A stretch of 64,000 nucleotides of DNA from Bradyrhizobium sp. Ai1a-2 (GCF_000426245.1 NZ_AUEZ01000008.1:1-64000), one strand, 5' to 3'; counted from the first letter of the stretch, positions 1-7,481 are shown. Numbers and translations are program-made. Notes: generated from the sequence alone by a model not told the origin.

Positions 1-134
1 GGCTGGAGCTTTTGTTGCACCAAATCCTGGTCAGGCTCATCCTCCGATTTCAGCTCGTCCCAAGCTGAAATCAGACTTCTTCACGGGCGACTATCTGGCA
101 CAGTTCTCGGAACATAACAAGAACAGTCCTGCCC

Positions 135-473
135 ATGAGCGTCCGCCCCGCGCCGAGCGCCACCTACGCTCTCTTTCGTAATGCCATTCTCGGAGAGCAG
201 CAGGTCGTCTGCACCTACGAGGGCCGGCCGCGCGAGCTTTGCCCGCACATCATCGGCACCAACAAGGCAGGCGAAGAAGTCGTGCTGGCCTGGCAGTTCG
301 CCGGCGAGAGTTCAGGCAGGCTTCCACAATGGCGCTGCCTGCGGCTCGCCAATGTGCGTGATGCCCGCCTGCGCAAGGGCCCCTGGCACGAAGGCGGCTC
401 GCACCGCACCGAGCAGACCTGCGTCAGCAACATCGACCTCGACATCAACATCCACGTCCGCAAGCGGCGGTGA
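135..473 (+). CDS. small WYL-like domain protein
   Basis: This 112-residue protein has no signal peptide or membrane segment. Residues about 12-75 follow the pattern of a WYL-type ligand-sensing fold: a short helix (LFRNAILGEQ), then a beta segment with 'TYEGRPRELCPH', a 'VLAWQF' strand and 'WRCLRLANV'. WYL domains bind nucleic acid or small ligands and usually sit behind a helix-turn-helix domain, but none is attached here. The function is unknown. It lies 3 bp from the 3' end of higA on the opposite strand, so the genes converge. The family assignment is by pattern only; gene reality is well supported by codon use and the ATG start. Confidence 0.6.
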   Translation: MSVRPAPSATYALFRNAILGEQQVVCTYEGRPRELCPHIIGTNKAGEEVVLAWQFAGESSGRLPQWRCLRLANVRDARLRKGPWHEGGSHRTEQTCVSNIDLDINIHVRKRR

Positions 474-476
474 GGT

Positions 477-773
477 TCAGGCGACGGCGGCAGGCCTGAC
501 GCGCCTGGCGATCTCCGCGCCCTTCTCCCTCTCCACCACGCCGATGTCGTATTGCCCCTGGAGGTCCAGCCAGAACTGGGCACTATTGCCGAAATATCGG
601 CCAAGCCGCACCGCCGTATCGGCCGTAATCCCACGGCGACCGTTAAGGATATCGGTAATGCGGCCGGAAGGAACGCCGATATCGAGTGCCAGACGGTTCG
701 CGCTGAGCTTGCGGGCGGCCAATTCCCGCCTCAGCAGACGTCCCGGATGTACGATCGGAGCCATTCTGGTCAT
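477..773 (-). CDS. higA: HigA-family antitoxin (XRE helix-turn-helix)
   Basis: This 98-residue protein is the antitoxin half of a type II toxin-antitoxin pair. Residues about 20-75 form a helix-turn-helix of the HigA/VapI class ('SANRLALDIGVPSGRITDILNGRR', split here only for naming), followed by the typical 'TAVRLGRYFGNSAQFWL' helix. HigA proteins bind and neutralise the HigB RNase and repress their own promoter through an operator. The start codon overlaps the stop of the upstream toxin gene in an ATGA arrangement, so the two are translationally coupled with the toxin first, the order characteristic of higBA. The C-terminal 'EREKGAEIARRVRPAAVA' is a normal tail. Confidence 0.93.
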   Translation of the reverse strand: MTRMAPIVHPGRLLRRELAARKLSANRLALDIGVPSGRITDILNGRRGITADTAVRLGRYFGNSAQFWLDLQGQYDIGVVEREKGAEIARRVRPAAVA

Positions 774-1057
774 CCCTTGTGATAGTCTACGATTTCAACT
801 TCGTACGCGTCGCCCTTGCGAAATTCGAAACAGATGCGCCAGCGATCGTTGACGGTCATCGCCCATTGTCCTTTCCGATCACCCTTCAGCTTATGCAAGC
901 CCACGCTCTTCAGCGGGCTGAGATCGCCAAGTGCTTTCGCGACATTCAAGGCCAACAGCAGATCGATGGCAGCTTCGAAATCCAGTCCCCGAAACTGGTT
1001 GGGCCGCTCACCGTCCCAAACCTTGCGGGTTGCGGAATTCCGCCACGATTTGATCAT
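770..1057 (-). CDS. higB: HigB/RelE-type toxin
   Basis: This 95-residue protein belongs to the RelE/HigB plasmid-maintenance toxin family, ribosome-dependent mRNA endonucleases. Diagnostic segments are the N-terminal 'MIKSWRNSATRKVWDGE', the central 'LGDLSPLKSVGLHKLKGDRKGQWAM' region with the basic residues used for catalysis, and the C-terminal 'NDRWRICFEFRKGDAYEVEIVDYHKG' strand pair. Length matches the family (about 90-95 residues) and nothing is truncated, so the toxin is probably intact. It is the first gene of the higBA operon; a promoter placed just upstream suggests a nearly leaderless transcript (see the promoter entry). Confidence 0.93.
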   Translation of the reverse strand: MIKSWRNSATRKVWDGERPNQFRGLDFEAAIDLLLALNVAKALGDLSPLKSVGLHKLKGDRKGQWAMTVNDRWRICFEFRKGDAYEVEIVDYHKG

Positions 1058-1063
1058 GGCATA

Positions 1064-1092
1064 AACATACTACAGAAAACGGTGAACGGCAA
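1064..1092 (-). promoter_or_regulatory. putative sigma70-type promoter of higBA
   Basis: Read on the minus strand, TTGCCG and TATGTT are separated by exactly 17 bp. The -10 hexamer ends only 6 nt before the higB ATG, so transcription would start at or within a base or two of the start codon. There is no Shine-Dalgarno sequence in front of the ATG, which fits leaderless translation. HigA would be expected to bind here, but I see no clear palindrome over the promoter. The assignment is by sequence match only. Confidence 0.45.
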
Positions 1093-1116
1093 TCGTCCCA
1101 AAATCTGCAGTGCTAC

Positions 1117-1230
1117 TCCCTCATGGTGAGGAGCCGAGAAACGGCGTCTCGAACCATGCAGGCCCCGATCTCGCCCGCGCCCATCCTTCGAGACGCCTGC
1201 TTCGCAGGCTCCTCAAGATGAGGGTGGAGC
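1117..1230. repeat. dispersed repeat of the 'GTCTCGAACCATG ... CATCCTTCGAGACG' type
   Basis: The interval has inverted segments: CCCTCATGGTGAGGAG near the left end is mirrored by CTCCTCAAGATGAGGG near the right end, and CGTCTCGAA is mirrored by TTCGAGACG in the middle. This makes a two-level foldback of about 110 bp. From general knowledge of Bradyrhizobium and Rhodopseudomonas genomes, elements with this sequence occur in many intergenic copies. It contains no open frame of its own. Confidence 0.6.
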
Positions 1231-1599
1231 TACTGGCCTTCGCGCACGCATCGGATGTCGCCTGAACGAAAATTCTACCGCAACATCAACGTGATTTGCC
1301 TCGTCCAGTCGGCGCGCGAAAAACATTCCGCTTCATCCTGACCGCAAATCACCTTAGAAACCGCGCCGTCCCGCCTCCATTTGGAGGGGCGTATCGCGAT
1401 CGTCACGGACGTTGGAAGCGGGATGCGATGGACGTGGCTGTGTCAGGCGCCAAGCGCCGGACGAATGGCGTGGCTGCGTACGGCGAAGTCGTGTGGTCCT
1501 GGCGCCCCGACGCTGGCGCTAAGCTTTTCGCGCGAACAAGTTCGCGCTTGAGGTGACGGTGGCAAGAAAGCCCGGTCACCGGGGAGAGCACGAAGTAAG

Positions 1600-1716
1600 C
1601 CGTAAAGCCGTCGTGCAGGGAAAGCCGGTGTGATCCCGGTTGAACCTGTGGTCCTACCCCCGTGCTTTTTGTTGCACGGGACCCACGGGTGCAATCGGCA
1701 CCCGGCTTTCCCTGCG
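1600..1716. repeat. structured dispersed element (three-stem foldback)
   Basis: A perfect 14-bp stem (GCAGGGAAAGCCGG at 1615-1628 with its complement at 1702-1715) encloses two smaller hairpins: CCCGTGC/GCACGGG (1659-1665 with 1674-1680) and GGGTGC/GCACCC (1687-1692 with 1698-1703, sharing two bases with the outer stem). The whole would fold as a compact branched RNA or cruciform. Translations of related sequence are commonly annotated as hypothetical proteins in bradyrhizobia; I consider those spurious. Function unknown. Confidence 0.6.
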
Positions 1717-1805
1717 CCCTCTCTACGGTGAGGGTGGAAAGTGACGCAGAGCTCGGGCGCAAAGCGCCGCGAGAATGCGTACGCACATCCTCTCACCAAA
1801 CGCCA

Positions 1806-1910
1806 TCGTCATGCCCCGCGAAGGCAGGGCATCCAGTAACCCGCGGCTTCTAAACTTAAGCTCAGGCGCCTCTGGAATACTGGATCGTCCGGTCAAGCCG
1901 GACGATGACA
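1806..1910 (+). repeat. mosaic palindromic element, copy 1
   Basis: The element begins with a 'CATGCCCCGCGAAGGCAGGGCATCC' foldback, followed by CAGTAACCCGCGGC, a variable centre, then CTGGAATACTGGATCGTCC and a GTCCGGTCAAGCCGGAC hairpin. A second copy lies in the opposite orientation at 25099-25200 between tatC and serS. The two copies share the terminal hairpins and the CCAGTA...TACTGGAT core but differ in the centre. Confidence 0.65.
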
Positions 1911-1942
1911 GCGGAGAGTTGTTTGAAATTTGAATCGGAATC

Positions 1943-2027
1943 GTAGGGTGGGTAGAGCGAAGCGAAACCCACCACCTGGCCGCTTGCTACGAAGTCGATG
2001 GGTTTCGCTTCGCTCTACCCATCCTAC
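1943..2027. repeat. long palindrome (GTAGGGTGGGTAGAGCGAAG family)
   Basis: Arms of about 29 bp (1943-1971 and 1999-2027) are near-perfect inverted copies reading GTAGG-TGGGTAGAGCGAAGCGAAACCCA, separated by about 27 bp. It sits just beyond the stop codon of the minus-strand PPC-domain gene, so its foldback could also end transcription from that gene. A shorter relative lies at 47158-47183. Confidence 0.75.
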
Positions 2028-2042
2028 GGCCCCGGCAGAACA

Positions 2043-2912
2043 CTACCCCTCCTCGTCCAGCACCTCGAGCACGAGCTCCATCGTCATCAGCACCGGGTTG
2101 TCGCCGCGCACCAATTTCCCCTCGGCGATGCCCCCGAGATAGTCGACCAGCGCGATCTCGAGCTCGGCTTCGAGCTGGCCATCGGCATCGGGAGCAATCG
2201 TGCCCGCTCGGACCGCGAGCTCGGTCGCGAACGGCACCATTGTGCGGCCATCGGTGAAGCAGGCGCCAATGGTCGAGCCGACGCCGCCATGCAGGCGCGC
2301 GTGCAGGATGCCATGCTGGCGACAAAACTTCTCCAACGCGCAGGCAAAATCCTGGTTCGGGCGCAACCGCAGCGCAAAGGCGCGGCTGGTGGTCTCCGCA
2401 TCCGTCGCCTCGCGCGGCACCGGACCGAACAGTTTGAAATTGGTCTCGGCATCGCCCTCGGCGACAAACATCGCGCCGTCGAGACCGAAAGCCTGCACCT
2501 CGAAGGGCTCGGCGACCACGGTCTCCTCCGGCAGCATATGCCCGCCGTTGAAGCGGCCGTCAGCCTCGGTCCACAATCCGTGGCAGTGGAAGAACGGCGC
2601 ACCATCGCGCTCGCCCAGCGTCATGGTGGCGAACTTGAGCCGGATGATGCCGTCGGGACGGAAGGCCTCGCTGTAGAATGCGGCGTTGGCGCCGGTCTTC
2701 GACAGTGCCGGCATCACGTAGGCGAACGGGCCGAGCGCTCCGCCTTTCACGCTCAAGACGCCGCCTGAAAATCCTTCCGCCGCAAAGCCCCGGCGCGCGG
2801 CTTCGAGCAATGGAATGCCGGCCTGCAGCGTGAAGGAAAATGCCCGTCCGCGCGCTTCCACCCATTGAATGCGCTCGCGCGCAATGGGACCCGGTTGGGC
2901 GATGCTACGCAT
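2043..2912 (-). CDS. tandem PPC (DUF296) domain protein
   Basis: This 289-residue protein has two PPC/DUF296-like domains. The first (about residues 20-165) carries the metal-binding-like 'FFHCHGLW' His-x-His motif followed by 'FNGGHMLPEETVVAEPFEV'. The second (about 175-285) repeats the fold with 'HGGVGSTIGACF' and 'GKLVRGDNPVLMTMELVLEVL' but lacks the His-x-His pair. In bacteria PPC proteins are mostly uncharacterised; in plants the fold is attached to AT-hook DNA-binding segments. It starts 2 bp after the stop of the acyl-CoA synthetase gene, so the two form an operon and probably share a pathway. The substrate is not evident. Confidence 0.8.
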   Translation of the reverse strand: MRSIAQPGPIARERIQWVEARGRAFSFTLQAGIPLLEAARRGFAAEGFSGGVLSVKGGALGPFAYVMPALSKTGANAAFYSEAFRPDGIIRLKFATMTLGERDGAPFFHCHGLWTEADGRFNGGHMLPEETVVAEPFEVQAFGLDGAMFVAEGDAETNFKLFGPVPREATDAETTSRAFALRLRPNQDFACALEKFCRQHGILHARLHGGVGSTIGACFTDGRTMVPFATELAVRAGTIAPDADGQLEAELEIALVDYLGGIAEGKLVRGDNPVLMTMELVLEVLDEEG

Positions 2913-2914
2913 CG

Positions 2915-4555
2915 TCAGGTCTGCTTGGTGGAGATGTCGAGCAGCCCGCGCGCTTCCAGCTCATCGCGGATCAGCCGCTTGGGTATCTTGCCGTAGCCCG
3001 ACTTCGGCAGCGCATCCCAGAAGAAGAAGCGCTTCGGCATCTTGTACCGCGGCACCTTTGGCGCAAGGTACGCGGCAAGCTCCGCCTCGCCGACCGCGCT
3101 GGCGCCCTCGCGCGCGACGCAGACGGCGACGCCGACCTCGCCCCAGAAAGGATCGGGCACGCCAAGCACTGCGACCTCGCCGACGGCAGGATGCGTCAGG
3201 ATCTTCTCCTCGATCTCGCGCGGATAGATGTTGGAGCCGCCGGAGATGTACATGTCGGACGCGCGGCCGGTGATGTAGATGAAGCCCTCTTCGTCCATGT
3301 GGCCGAGATCGCCGGTGCGAAACCAGCCGTCGCGAAACGCCTTCGCATTGGCTTCCGGATTGTCGTAATAGCCCGCGAACACCGCGGGACCGATCACGCA
3401 GATCTCCCCGGTCTCGAACGGTTTCAGCTCGCGCCCATGATCGTCCTGGATCGAAACCTGCATGCCGACGCGCTCGAAGCCGCAGGTGCCGATCCGCGCA
3501 TGCGGGCCGTCCTCGGGATCATGCAGCGCCGGCGGCAGTACGGTGATGTTGCCGGTGACCTCGCCGAGGCCGAAATACTGGACCAGCACGGCGCCGAGCT
3601 TGTTCAGCGCCAGCTTCTGGTCCTCGCGGTACATTGGCGCCCCCGCATAGATCACGTAGCGCAGCGAGGAATGATCGAACTGGTCGGCGGCGGGATGCTC
3701 GACCATCATCTTCAGGATCGTCGGCACCGTGAACAGGTTGCTGACGCGGTGCTGCTCGATCAGCCGGAATGTTTCGGCGATGTCGAACTTCTCCGAAGGC
3801 AGCAGGATGGTCGGCACGCCGCGCGCGGCCTGCATGAGCTGGTGGATGCCGGCGCCATGCGACAGCGGGGCGACCACGATCGAGGCATCCCGCTCGCTCA
3901 CGCCCGGCGTCAGGTCGGCAAGATGATTGGTCACCACGAAGGCCATCTGGCCATGGGTCAGCACGGCGGCCTTGGAGCGCCCTGTGGTGCCGGAGGTGAA
4001 GAAGAACCAGCAGGGATCGTCATGCTCGACCGCGACATTATCGACCTTCGCGTCGGCGTGCGCCGCGATCGCGTCAGTGACGGTCCGCTCGCCAAAGCTC
4101 CCGTCCTCGCCGATCCGCCAGGTGAACTGCAGCGCGGGATTGGCGGCAGCCGCGGCATGCTCGGGAAAGTCGCCGTGGCAGAGAAAGCCCTTGGCGCCGG
4201 AGGCTGCGGCCAGATAGGCGACCTCGTCCGGCATCAGGCGAAAATTGGTCGGCACCCAGACCGCGCCGAGGCGGAAGGCGGCGAACATCGACCAGAACAT
4301 CTCGTCGCAGTTCTTGGAGTGGACGAGTATGCGGTCGCCCTTGCCGATGCCCTGCGCCGCCAGCGCGGCGGCGAGTGCGGAGACGAGGCCATCGATCTCG
4401 CGCCAGGACCAGCTTCGGTCCTGCCAAATGAAGCCCGCGCGATCGCCATGCCGGCGCGCATTCTGGGTCACGATATGCGCCAGGTTCATCACCCGCCGCG
4501 ACATTCGCAACTGCCCACCGCGCGGCACCGCCACGCTACCTGTCTCTCCGCTCAT
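2915..4555 (-). CDS. AMP-forming acyl-CoA synthetase / ligase
   Basis: This 546-residue enzyme belongs to the ANL superfamily, which activates a carboxylate with ATP and passes it to CoA. Visible core motifs are the P-loop 'TSGTTGRSKAAVLTH' near residue 190, 'YFGLGEVTG' near 330, 'GWFRTGDLG' near 410, 'GRASDMYISGGSNIYP' near 428, and the C-terminal 'PKSGYGKIPKR' with the catalytic lysine. No signal peptide is present; it should be cytoplasmic. The start at 4555 is an ATG, but internal Met codons at residues 18 and 23 are possible starts because the first 17 residues are poor in family features. It is followed after 2 bp by the PPC-domain gene. The substrate (fatty or aromatic acid) cannot be read from the sequence. 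Confidence 0.9.
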   Translation of the reverse strand: MSGETGSVAVPRGGQLRMSRRVMNLAHIVTQNARRHGDRAGFIWQDRSWSWREIDGLVSALAAALAAQGIGKGDRILVHSKNCDEMFWSMFAAFRLGAVWVPTNFRLMPDEVAYLAAASGAKGFLCHGDFPEHAAAAANPALQFTWRIGEDGSFGERTVTDAIAAHADAKVDNVAVEHDDPCWFFFTSGTTGRSKAAVLTHGQMAFVVTNHLADLTPGVSERDASIVVAPLSHGAGIHQLMQAARGVPTILLPSEKFDIAETFRLIEQHRVSNLFTVPTILKMMVEHPAADQFDHSSLRYVIYAGAPMYREDQKLALNKLGAVLVQYFGLGEVTGNITVLPPALHDPEDGPHARIGTCGFERVGMQVSIQDDHGRELKPFETGEICVIGPAVFAGYYDNPEANAKAFRDGWFRTGDLGHMDEEGFIYITGRASDMYISGGSNIYPREIEEKILTHPAVGEVAVLGVPDPFWGEVGVAVCVAREGASAVGEAELAAYLAPKVPRYKMPKRFFFWDALPKSGYGKIPKRLIRDELEARGLLDISTKQT

Positions 4556-4684
4556 TTCCGTCCCATCGGGAGTTTCATCATGCGGGGCTTCTGGCCGCCC
4601 CTCTGCGGTTTATCGTCTCCGCACGGGGTTCGGCAAGGGCCCGGCGCCTCCGGCCGCCCAGCCACGGCTCCGCGATGCGGCCCA

Positions 4685-5089
4685 TCACTGCGGATGGTTG
4701 GCGAGTTCCTGGTCGCTCCTGCCCCAGTCCTGCCAGAGCTGCAGCGCCCCCAGCAAGACTACCAGCGCGCCGAGGATGCCGTGCCAGACCTGCAACAGCG
4801 TGTCGCCGGAATAGCCGAACAGGAATGGCGAAGCGATCAGCCAGCAGCCGAGCACTATCGCGGCGACCTCCTCCCAGCGCTGCAGGGCGACATATTCGAG
4901 CTGCGCCAGGCCGAACACCAGCATGCCGATCACGAAGGTGTTGAGGATCATGATACTGCGGTCGGCATCGACGACGTCGCGGCCGGCCTGCATCGGAAAC
5001 CACGGCGAGACCACGATCAGCACGCCAAGGAGCATGCCGAACCAGTCCTCCCAAGGTCTATGGGTGCTAAAGAAACGCTTATCCGACAT
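4685..5089 (-). CDS. SPW-repeat membrane protein
   Basis: This 134-residue integral membrane protein has about four hydrophobic segments. Two copies of the SPW motif are visible: 'IVVSPWFPM' in the first half and 'LIASPFLFG' in the second, where Trp is replaced by Phe. SPW-repeat proteins are of unknown function. The open frame extends about 80 codons further upstream, but I place the start at 5089 ('MSDKRFFSTHRP') because a strong GGGAGG ribosome-binding sequence lies 6-7 nt before it and the upstream translation has no membrane-protein character. It reads away from the tandem GNAT genes. Confidence 0.8.
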   Translation of the reverse strand: MSDKRFFSTHRPWEDWFGMLLGVLIVVSPWFPMQAGRDVVDADRSIMILNTFVIGMLVFGLAQLEYVALQRWEEVAAIVLGCWLIASPFLFGYSGDTLLQVWHGILGALVVLLGALQLWQDWGRSDQELANHPQ

Positions 5090-5279
5090 GGTAGACCTCC
5101 CAGGAAAAGAGGCATACGTCAGCAGCCAGCGACATTGCAGTACCAAACGACCATCTGGCCGCTTCGGGGCGTATGTCTTGAAAAAAACGTAGACCGGCCA
5201 TGAACGGCTTGCAAGGCCGGCCGGTCGCCAACTTGCGGACAACCGTAGGCGATGCGGCGATGCAAACAACGGGAATAAG

Positions 5280-5573
5280 ATGATGGATGGAAGCACGAAC
5301 AAGGCCGTAGTCAACAACCCCGCGCGCAAGCGCTACGAGCTCGCGGTCGATGGACATATTGCCGCGGCCTATTACGAGAAAGCAGATGGTGTAGTGACCT
5401 TTGAACACACCGAAGTGCCGCCGGAGCTTGGCGGCAAGGGAATCGGCTCGAAGCTGGTCCGTGGCGCGCTGGACCAGGTGCGTGCGGAGGGGCTGAAGGT
5501 GATCGCGCAATGCCCGTTCGTGAAGGGCTTCATCGAGAAGCACGCGGATTACCAGGATCTGCTGAAGGCTTGA
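5280..5573 (+). CDS. mini-GNAT acetyltransferase (Acetyltransf_CG type), copy 1
   Basis: This 97-residue protein is a minimal GNAT fold of the YjdJ/NATD1-like class. It contains 'RYELAVDGHIAAAYYEK', the strand 'VVTFEHTEVPPELGGKGIGSKLV' with the acetyl-CoA-binding loop GGKGIG, and 'GLKVIAQCPFVKGFIEKHADY', in which the Cys-Pro and the 'KH..Y' end are family hallmarks. The acceptor is unknown for bacterial members. An adjacent ATG at 5283 is an equally possible start. It is followed 29 bp later by a paralogue in the same direction, so the pair most likely arose by tandem duplication. Confidence 0.85.
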   Translation: MMDGSTNKAVVNNPARKRYELAVDGHIAAAYYEKADGVVTFEHTEVPPELGGKGIGSKLVRGALDQVRAEGLKVIAQCPFVKGFIEKHADYQDLLKA

Positions 5574-5602
5574 CGAACCACATCCAACATCGAAGATCAG
5601 GC

Positions 5603-5875
5603 ATGACCAACGTCCGTAACAACACGGCCCGAAATCGCTTTGAACTCGACGTCGAAGGCGGCGTCGCCTTCGCAAACTACCGCGCGACGCCGTCGGCCAT
5701 CATCATCACCCACACCGAAACGCCGCGCGCGCTGCGCGGCCGCGGCATCGCTTCCGAACTCGTCAAGGGCGCACTGGAATTGATCCGCGCCGACGGCCAC
5801 AAGGTGATCGCCGGCTGCGGTTTTGTCGTCGACTATCTCAGCAAGCATCCCGAACACCGGGATCTCGTGGCGTAA
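5603..5875 (+). CDS. mini-GNAT acetyltransferase (Acetyltransf_CG type), copy 2
   Basis: This 90-residue paralogue of the preceding gene keeps the same layout: 'ARNRFELDVEGGVAFANY', 'IIITHTETPRALRGRGIASELV' with the acetyl-CoA loop RGRGIA, and 'GHKVIAGCGFVVDYLSKHPEHRDL'. The Cys-Pro of copy 1 is Cys-Gly here, so the two may differ in activity. I chose the ATG at 5603 because the protein family begins with the 'NNTARNRFEL' strand and the longer frame runs through the end of the first gene. It converges with the FAH-family gene, whose stop lies 14 bp away. Confidence 0.83.
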   Translation: MTNVRNNTARNRFELDVEGGVAFANYRATPSAIIITHTETPRALRGRGIASELVKGALELIRADGHKVIAGCGFVVDYLSKHPEHRDLVA

Positions 5876-5889
5876 CGATCGGCATTCGG

Positions 5890-6681
5890 CTACACGATCC
5901 GGATCGACATGTCCGGCAGGCCCTCGAGCTTGCACAGCAGCACATCGCCCTTGACCACCGGGCCGACATTTTCCGGGGTGCCGGAATAGATGATGTCGCC
6001 GGCCTTCAGCTCGAAGGCATCCGACAGTTTTGCGATCTGCTCGGCGACGCTCCAGATCATGTTCCGCAGGTCCGAGTTCTGCCTGACGGTGTCGTTGACC
6101 GCGAGCGAAATCGCGCCCTTGGTGAAGTGTCCGGTCTTGGTAGCCGGATGGATCGGGCCGATCACGGCGGCATGATCAAAGCTCTTGCCGATCTCCCACG
6201 GCTTCTTTTCCGCTGCCATGCCGTTCTGCAAGTCGCGGCGCGTCATGTCGAGACCGAGCGCATAGCCATAGACGTGGTCGAGCGCCTTGTCGGCTGGAAT
6301 ATTGGTACCGCCGGATTTCAGCGCGGCGACCAGTTCAACCTCGTGATGATAGTTTTTCGTCAGCGATGGATAGGGATGATCGGCGACCGCCCCGATCGCA
6401 ACGTTCTGGATCGCATCGGTCGGCTTCTGGAAGAAGAACGGTGGCTCGCGCGTCGGATCGGAGCCGCGCTCGATCGCATGCGCGGCATAGTTGCGGCCGA
6501 TGCAATAGATGCGGCGGACCTGAAATACCTCGGTCTCGCCGACAATCGGGATCGTCGTCGCCGCCACGGGAAACATTGCCTTCGGCCCGACTTGCGCGTC
6601 GGCGGACGTGGCCTGCGCGGCCGTTCCCGCCAGCGCGAGCGCGCCGGTGGCGAGCATGGTCCTGCGATCGATCGTGGTCAT
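5890..6681 (-). CDS. Tat-exported fumarylacetoacetate-hydrolase-family protein
   Basis: The 263-residue protein starts with a twin-arginine signal peptide (DRRTML, hydrophobic stretch ATGALALAGTAAQA, then an Ala-rich cleavage region before about residue 30). The mature part is a FAH-fold domain: 'RIYCIGRNYAAHAIERG', 'FFFQKPTDAI', the metal-binding acidic residues in 'HHEVELVAAL' and 'GYALGLDMTRRDLQ', and 'GDIIYSGTPENVGPV'. FAH-family enzymes cleave or hydrate 2-oxo acids in the cytoplasm; a periplasmic member is less common. It is transcribed as a single gene with the DUF3597 gene and a terminator upstream. The exact reaction cannot be inferred. Confidence 0.87.
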   Translation of the reverse strand: MTTIDRRTMLATGALALAGTAAQATSADAQVGPKAMFPVAATTIPIVGETEVFQVRRIYCIGRNYAAHAIERGSDPTREPPFFFQKPTDAIQNVAIGAVADHPYPSLTKNYHHEVELVAALKSGGTNIPADKALDHVYGYALGLDMTRRDLQNGMAAEKKPWEIGKSFDHAAVIGPIHPATKTGHFTKGAISLAVNDTVRQNSDLRNMIWSVAEQIAKLSDAFELKAGDIIYSGTPENVGPVVKGDVLLCKLEGLPDMSIRIV

Positions 6682-6720
6682 GGGCGTTCTCCTTCGTTGT
6701 TATTGTCTGTTGCGGTCGAC

Positions 6721-6749
6721 AAAAAAGGCCCGCGACGATCGCGGGCCTT
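6721..6749 (-). terminator. rho-independent terminator of the DUF3597 gene
   Basis: On the minus strand the sequence reads AAGGCCCGCGA, TCG, TCGCGGGCCTT followed by an unbroken run of T. The stem is about 9-10 bp with a short loop, and lies about 25 bp beyond the stop codon of the DUF3597 gene. It separates that gene from the downstream FAH-family gene. Confidence 0.85.
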
Positions 6750-6773
6750 GGAATGCTTGGTACCAGTGTCGCC

Positions 6774-7184
6774 TTAATGCTTGATTTCCGGCGGCAGCTT
6801 GCCGCCATTGGCCGCGAGCTTGGCCATCACCTGCTTGTGCAGCCAGATATTCATGCTCGCAGAATCACTGGTGTCGCCGGTGTAGCCGAGTTCCTTGGCA
6901 AGCTCCTTGCGCGCCGACAGGCTCGAATCGATGTCGAGCGCCTTCATCAGGTCGACGATCGATGTGCGCCACTCCAGCTTCTCCTTCTTCGCGGCCACGG
7001 CGTTGTCCAAAATCGGGGCGACGTCGACGGTCTGCGCGGGCGCCGCGGCAGGCGTGGCCGCGGTGGCAGATGGCGAACTGCTGGCGGGCGCGCTGCCCGG
7101 AGCAGCACCGCCAGCAGGAGCCGCAGTCGCTGCGGTTGTCGTGCTGCCGAAGATCGAGCTCATGATTTTTCCGAAAATGCTCAT
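6774..7184 (-). CDS. DUF3597 domain protein
   Basis: The 136-residue protein starts with a short 'MSIFGKIMSSIFGS' helix, continues with an Ala/Pro/Ser-rich linker of about 35 residues, and ends in a compact alpha-helical domain (about residues 50-136) containing 'VDVAPILDNAVAAKKEKLEWRTSIVDLMKALDID' and 'SLSARKELAKELGYTGDTSDSASMNIWLHKQVM', as in DUF3597 proteins. The family has no known function and is widespread in Gram-negative bacteria. A strong terminator follows. Confidence 0.85.
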   Translation of the reverse strand: MSIFGKIMSSIFGSTTTAATAAPAGGAAPGSAPASSSPSATAATPAAAPAQTVDVAPILDNAVAAKKEKLEWRTSIVDLMKALDIDSSLSARKELAKELGYTGDTSDSASMNIWLHKQVMAKLAANGGKLPPEIKH

Positions 7185-7481
7185 CGTTCACTCCCGAAGG
7201 ACTTGAGATGGTATGAGGGGTCTCTTGGCGCTCTTTTTTGGCCGGCAGCACCTCGCCGGGTCGCCAAATGATTTTACCCGGACCAACCGAGGTTGCCAAT
7301 GCGACATTCACCGAAGCGTGAGTGCGTCAGTCCCGGTTTGGGAGTAGCCTGACCTTTCAGTTCGCGACATGGCCGGTTGGGTGTCTTCGCGTCTGGCCTG
7401 TTTGCGATCGCTTAGGAGACGGCACGTTGTGCCCCTCGCTGGCGGGCGCAGGAATGTGGCCGCCGGAGGGAGACGACGACC

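Larger units (their letters stand above)
1093..2042. other. gene-free interval filled with dispersed repeats
   Basis: About 950 bp between higB and the PPC-domain gene hold no convincing coding sequence. Open frames here overlap the repeat elements in conflicting frames and have no recognisable protein features. The interval contains, in order, a CATCCTTCGAGACG-type repeat (about 1117-1230), a structured element (about 1600-1716), a CATCCAGTA/TACTGGAT mosaic element (1806-1910) and a long palindrome (1943-2027), each listed separately. It acts as a sink for small non-autonomous elements. Confidence 0.7.

Noticed and set aside
1403..1799. Overlapping minus-strand frames of 118 and 127 codons
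   Set aside because: They translate a repeat element with conserved foldback structure; similar translations recur in related genomes because the DNA repeat recurs, and no RBS or domain is present.
2840..5203. 787-codon plus-strand open frame
   Set aside because: It runs antisense to the acyl-CoA synthetase, PPC and SPW genes, has Arg/His/Asp-rich shadow composition and no family features.
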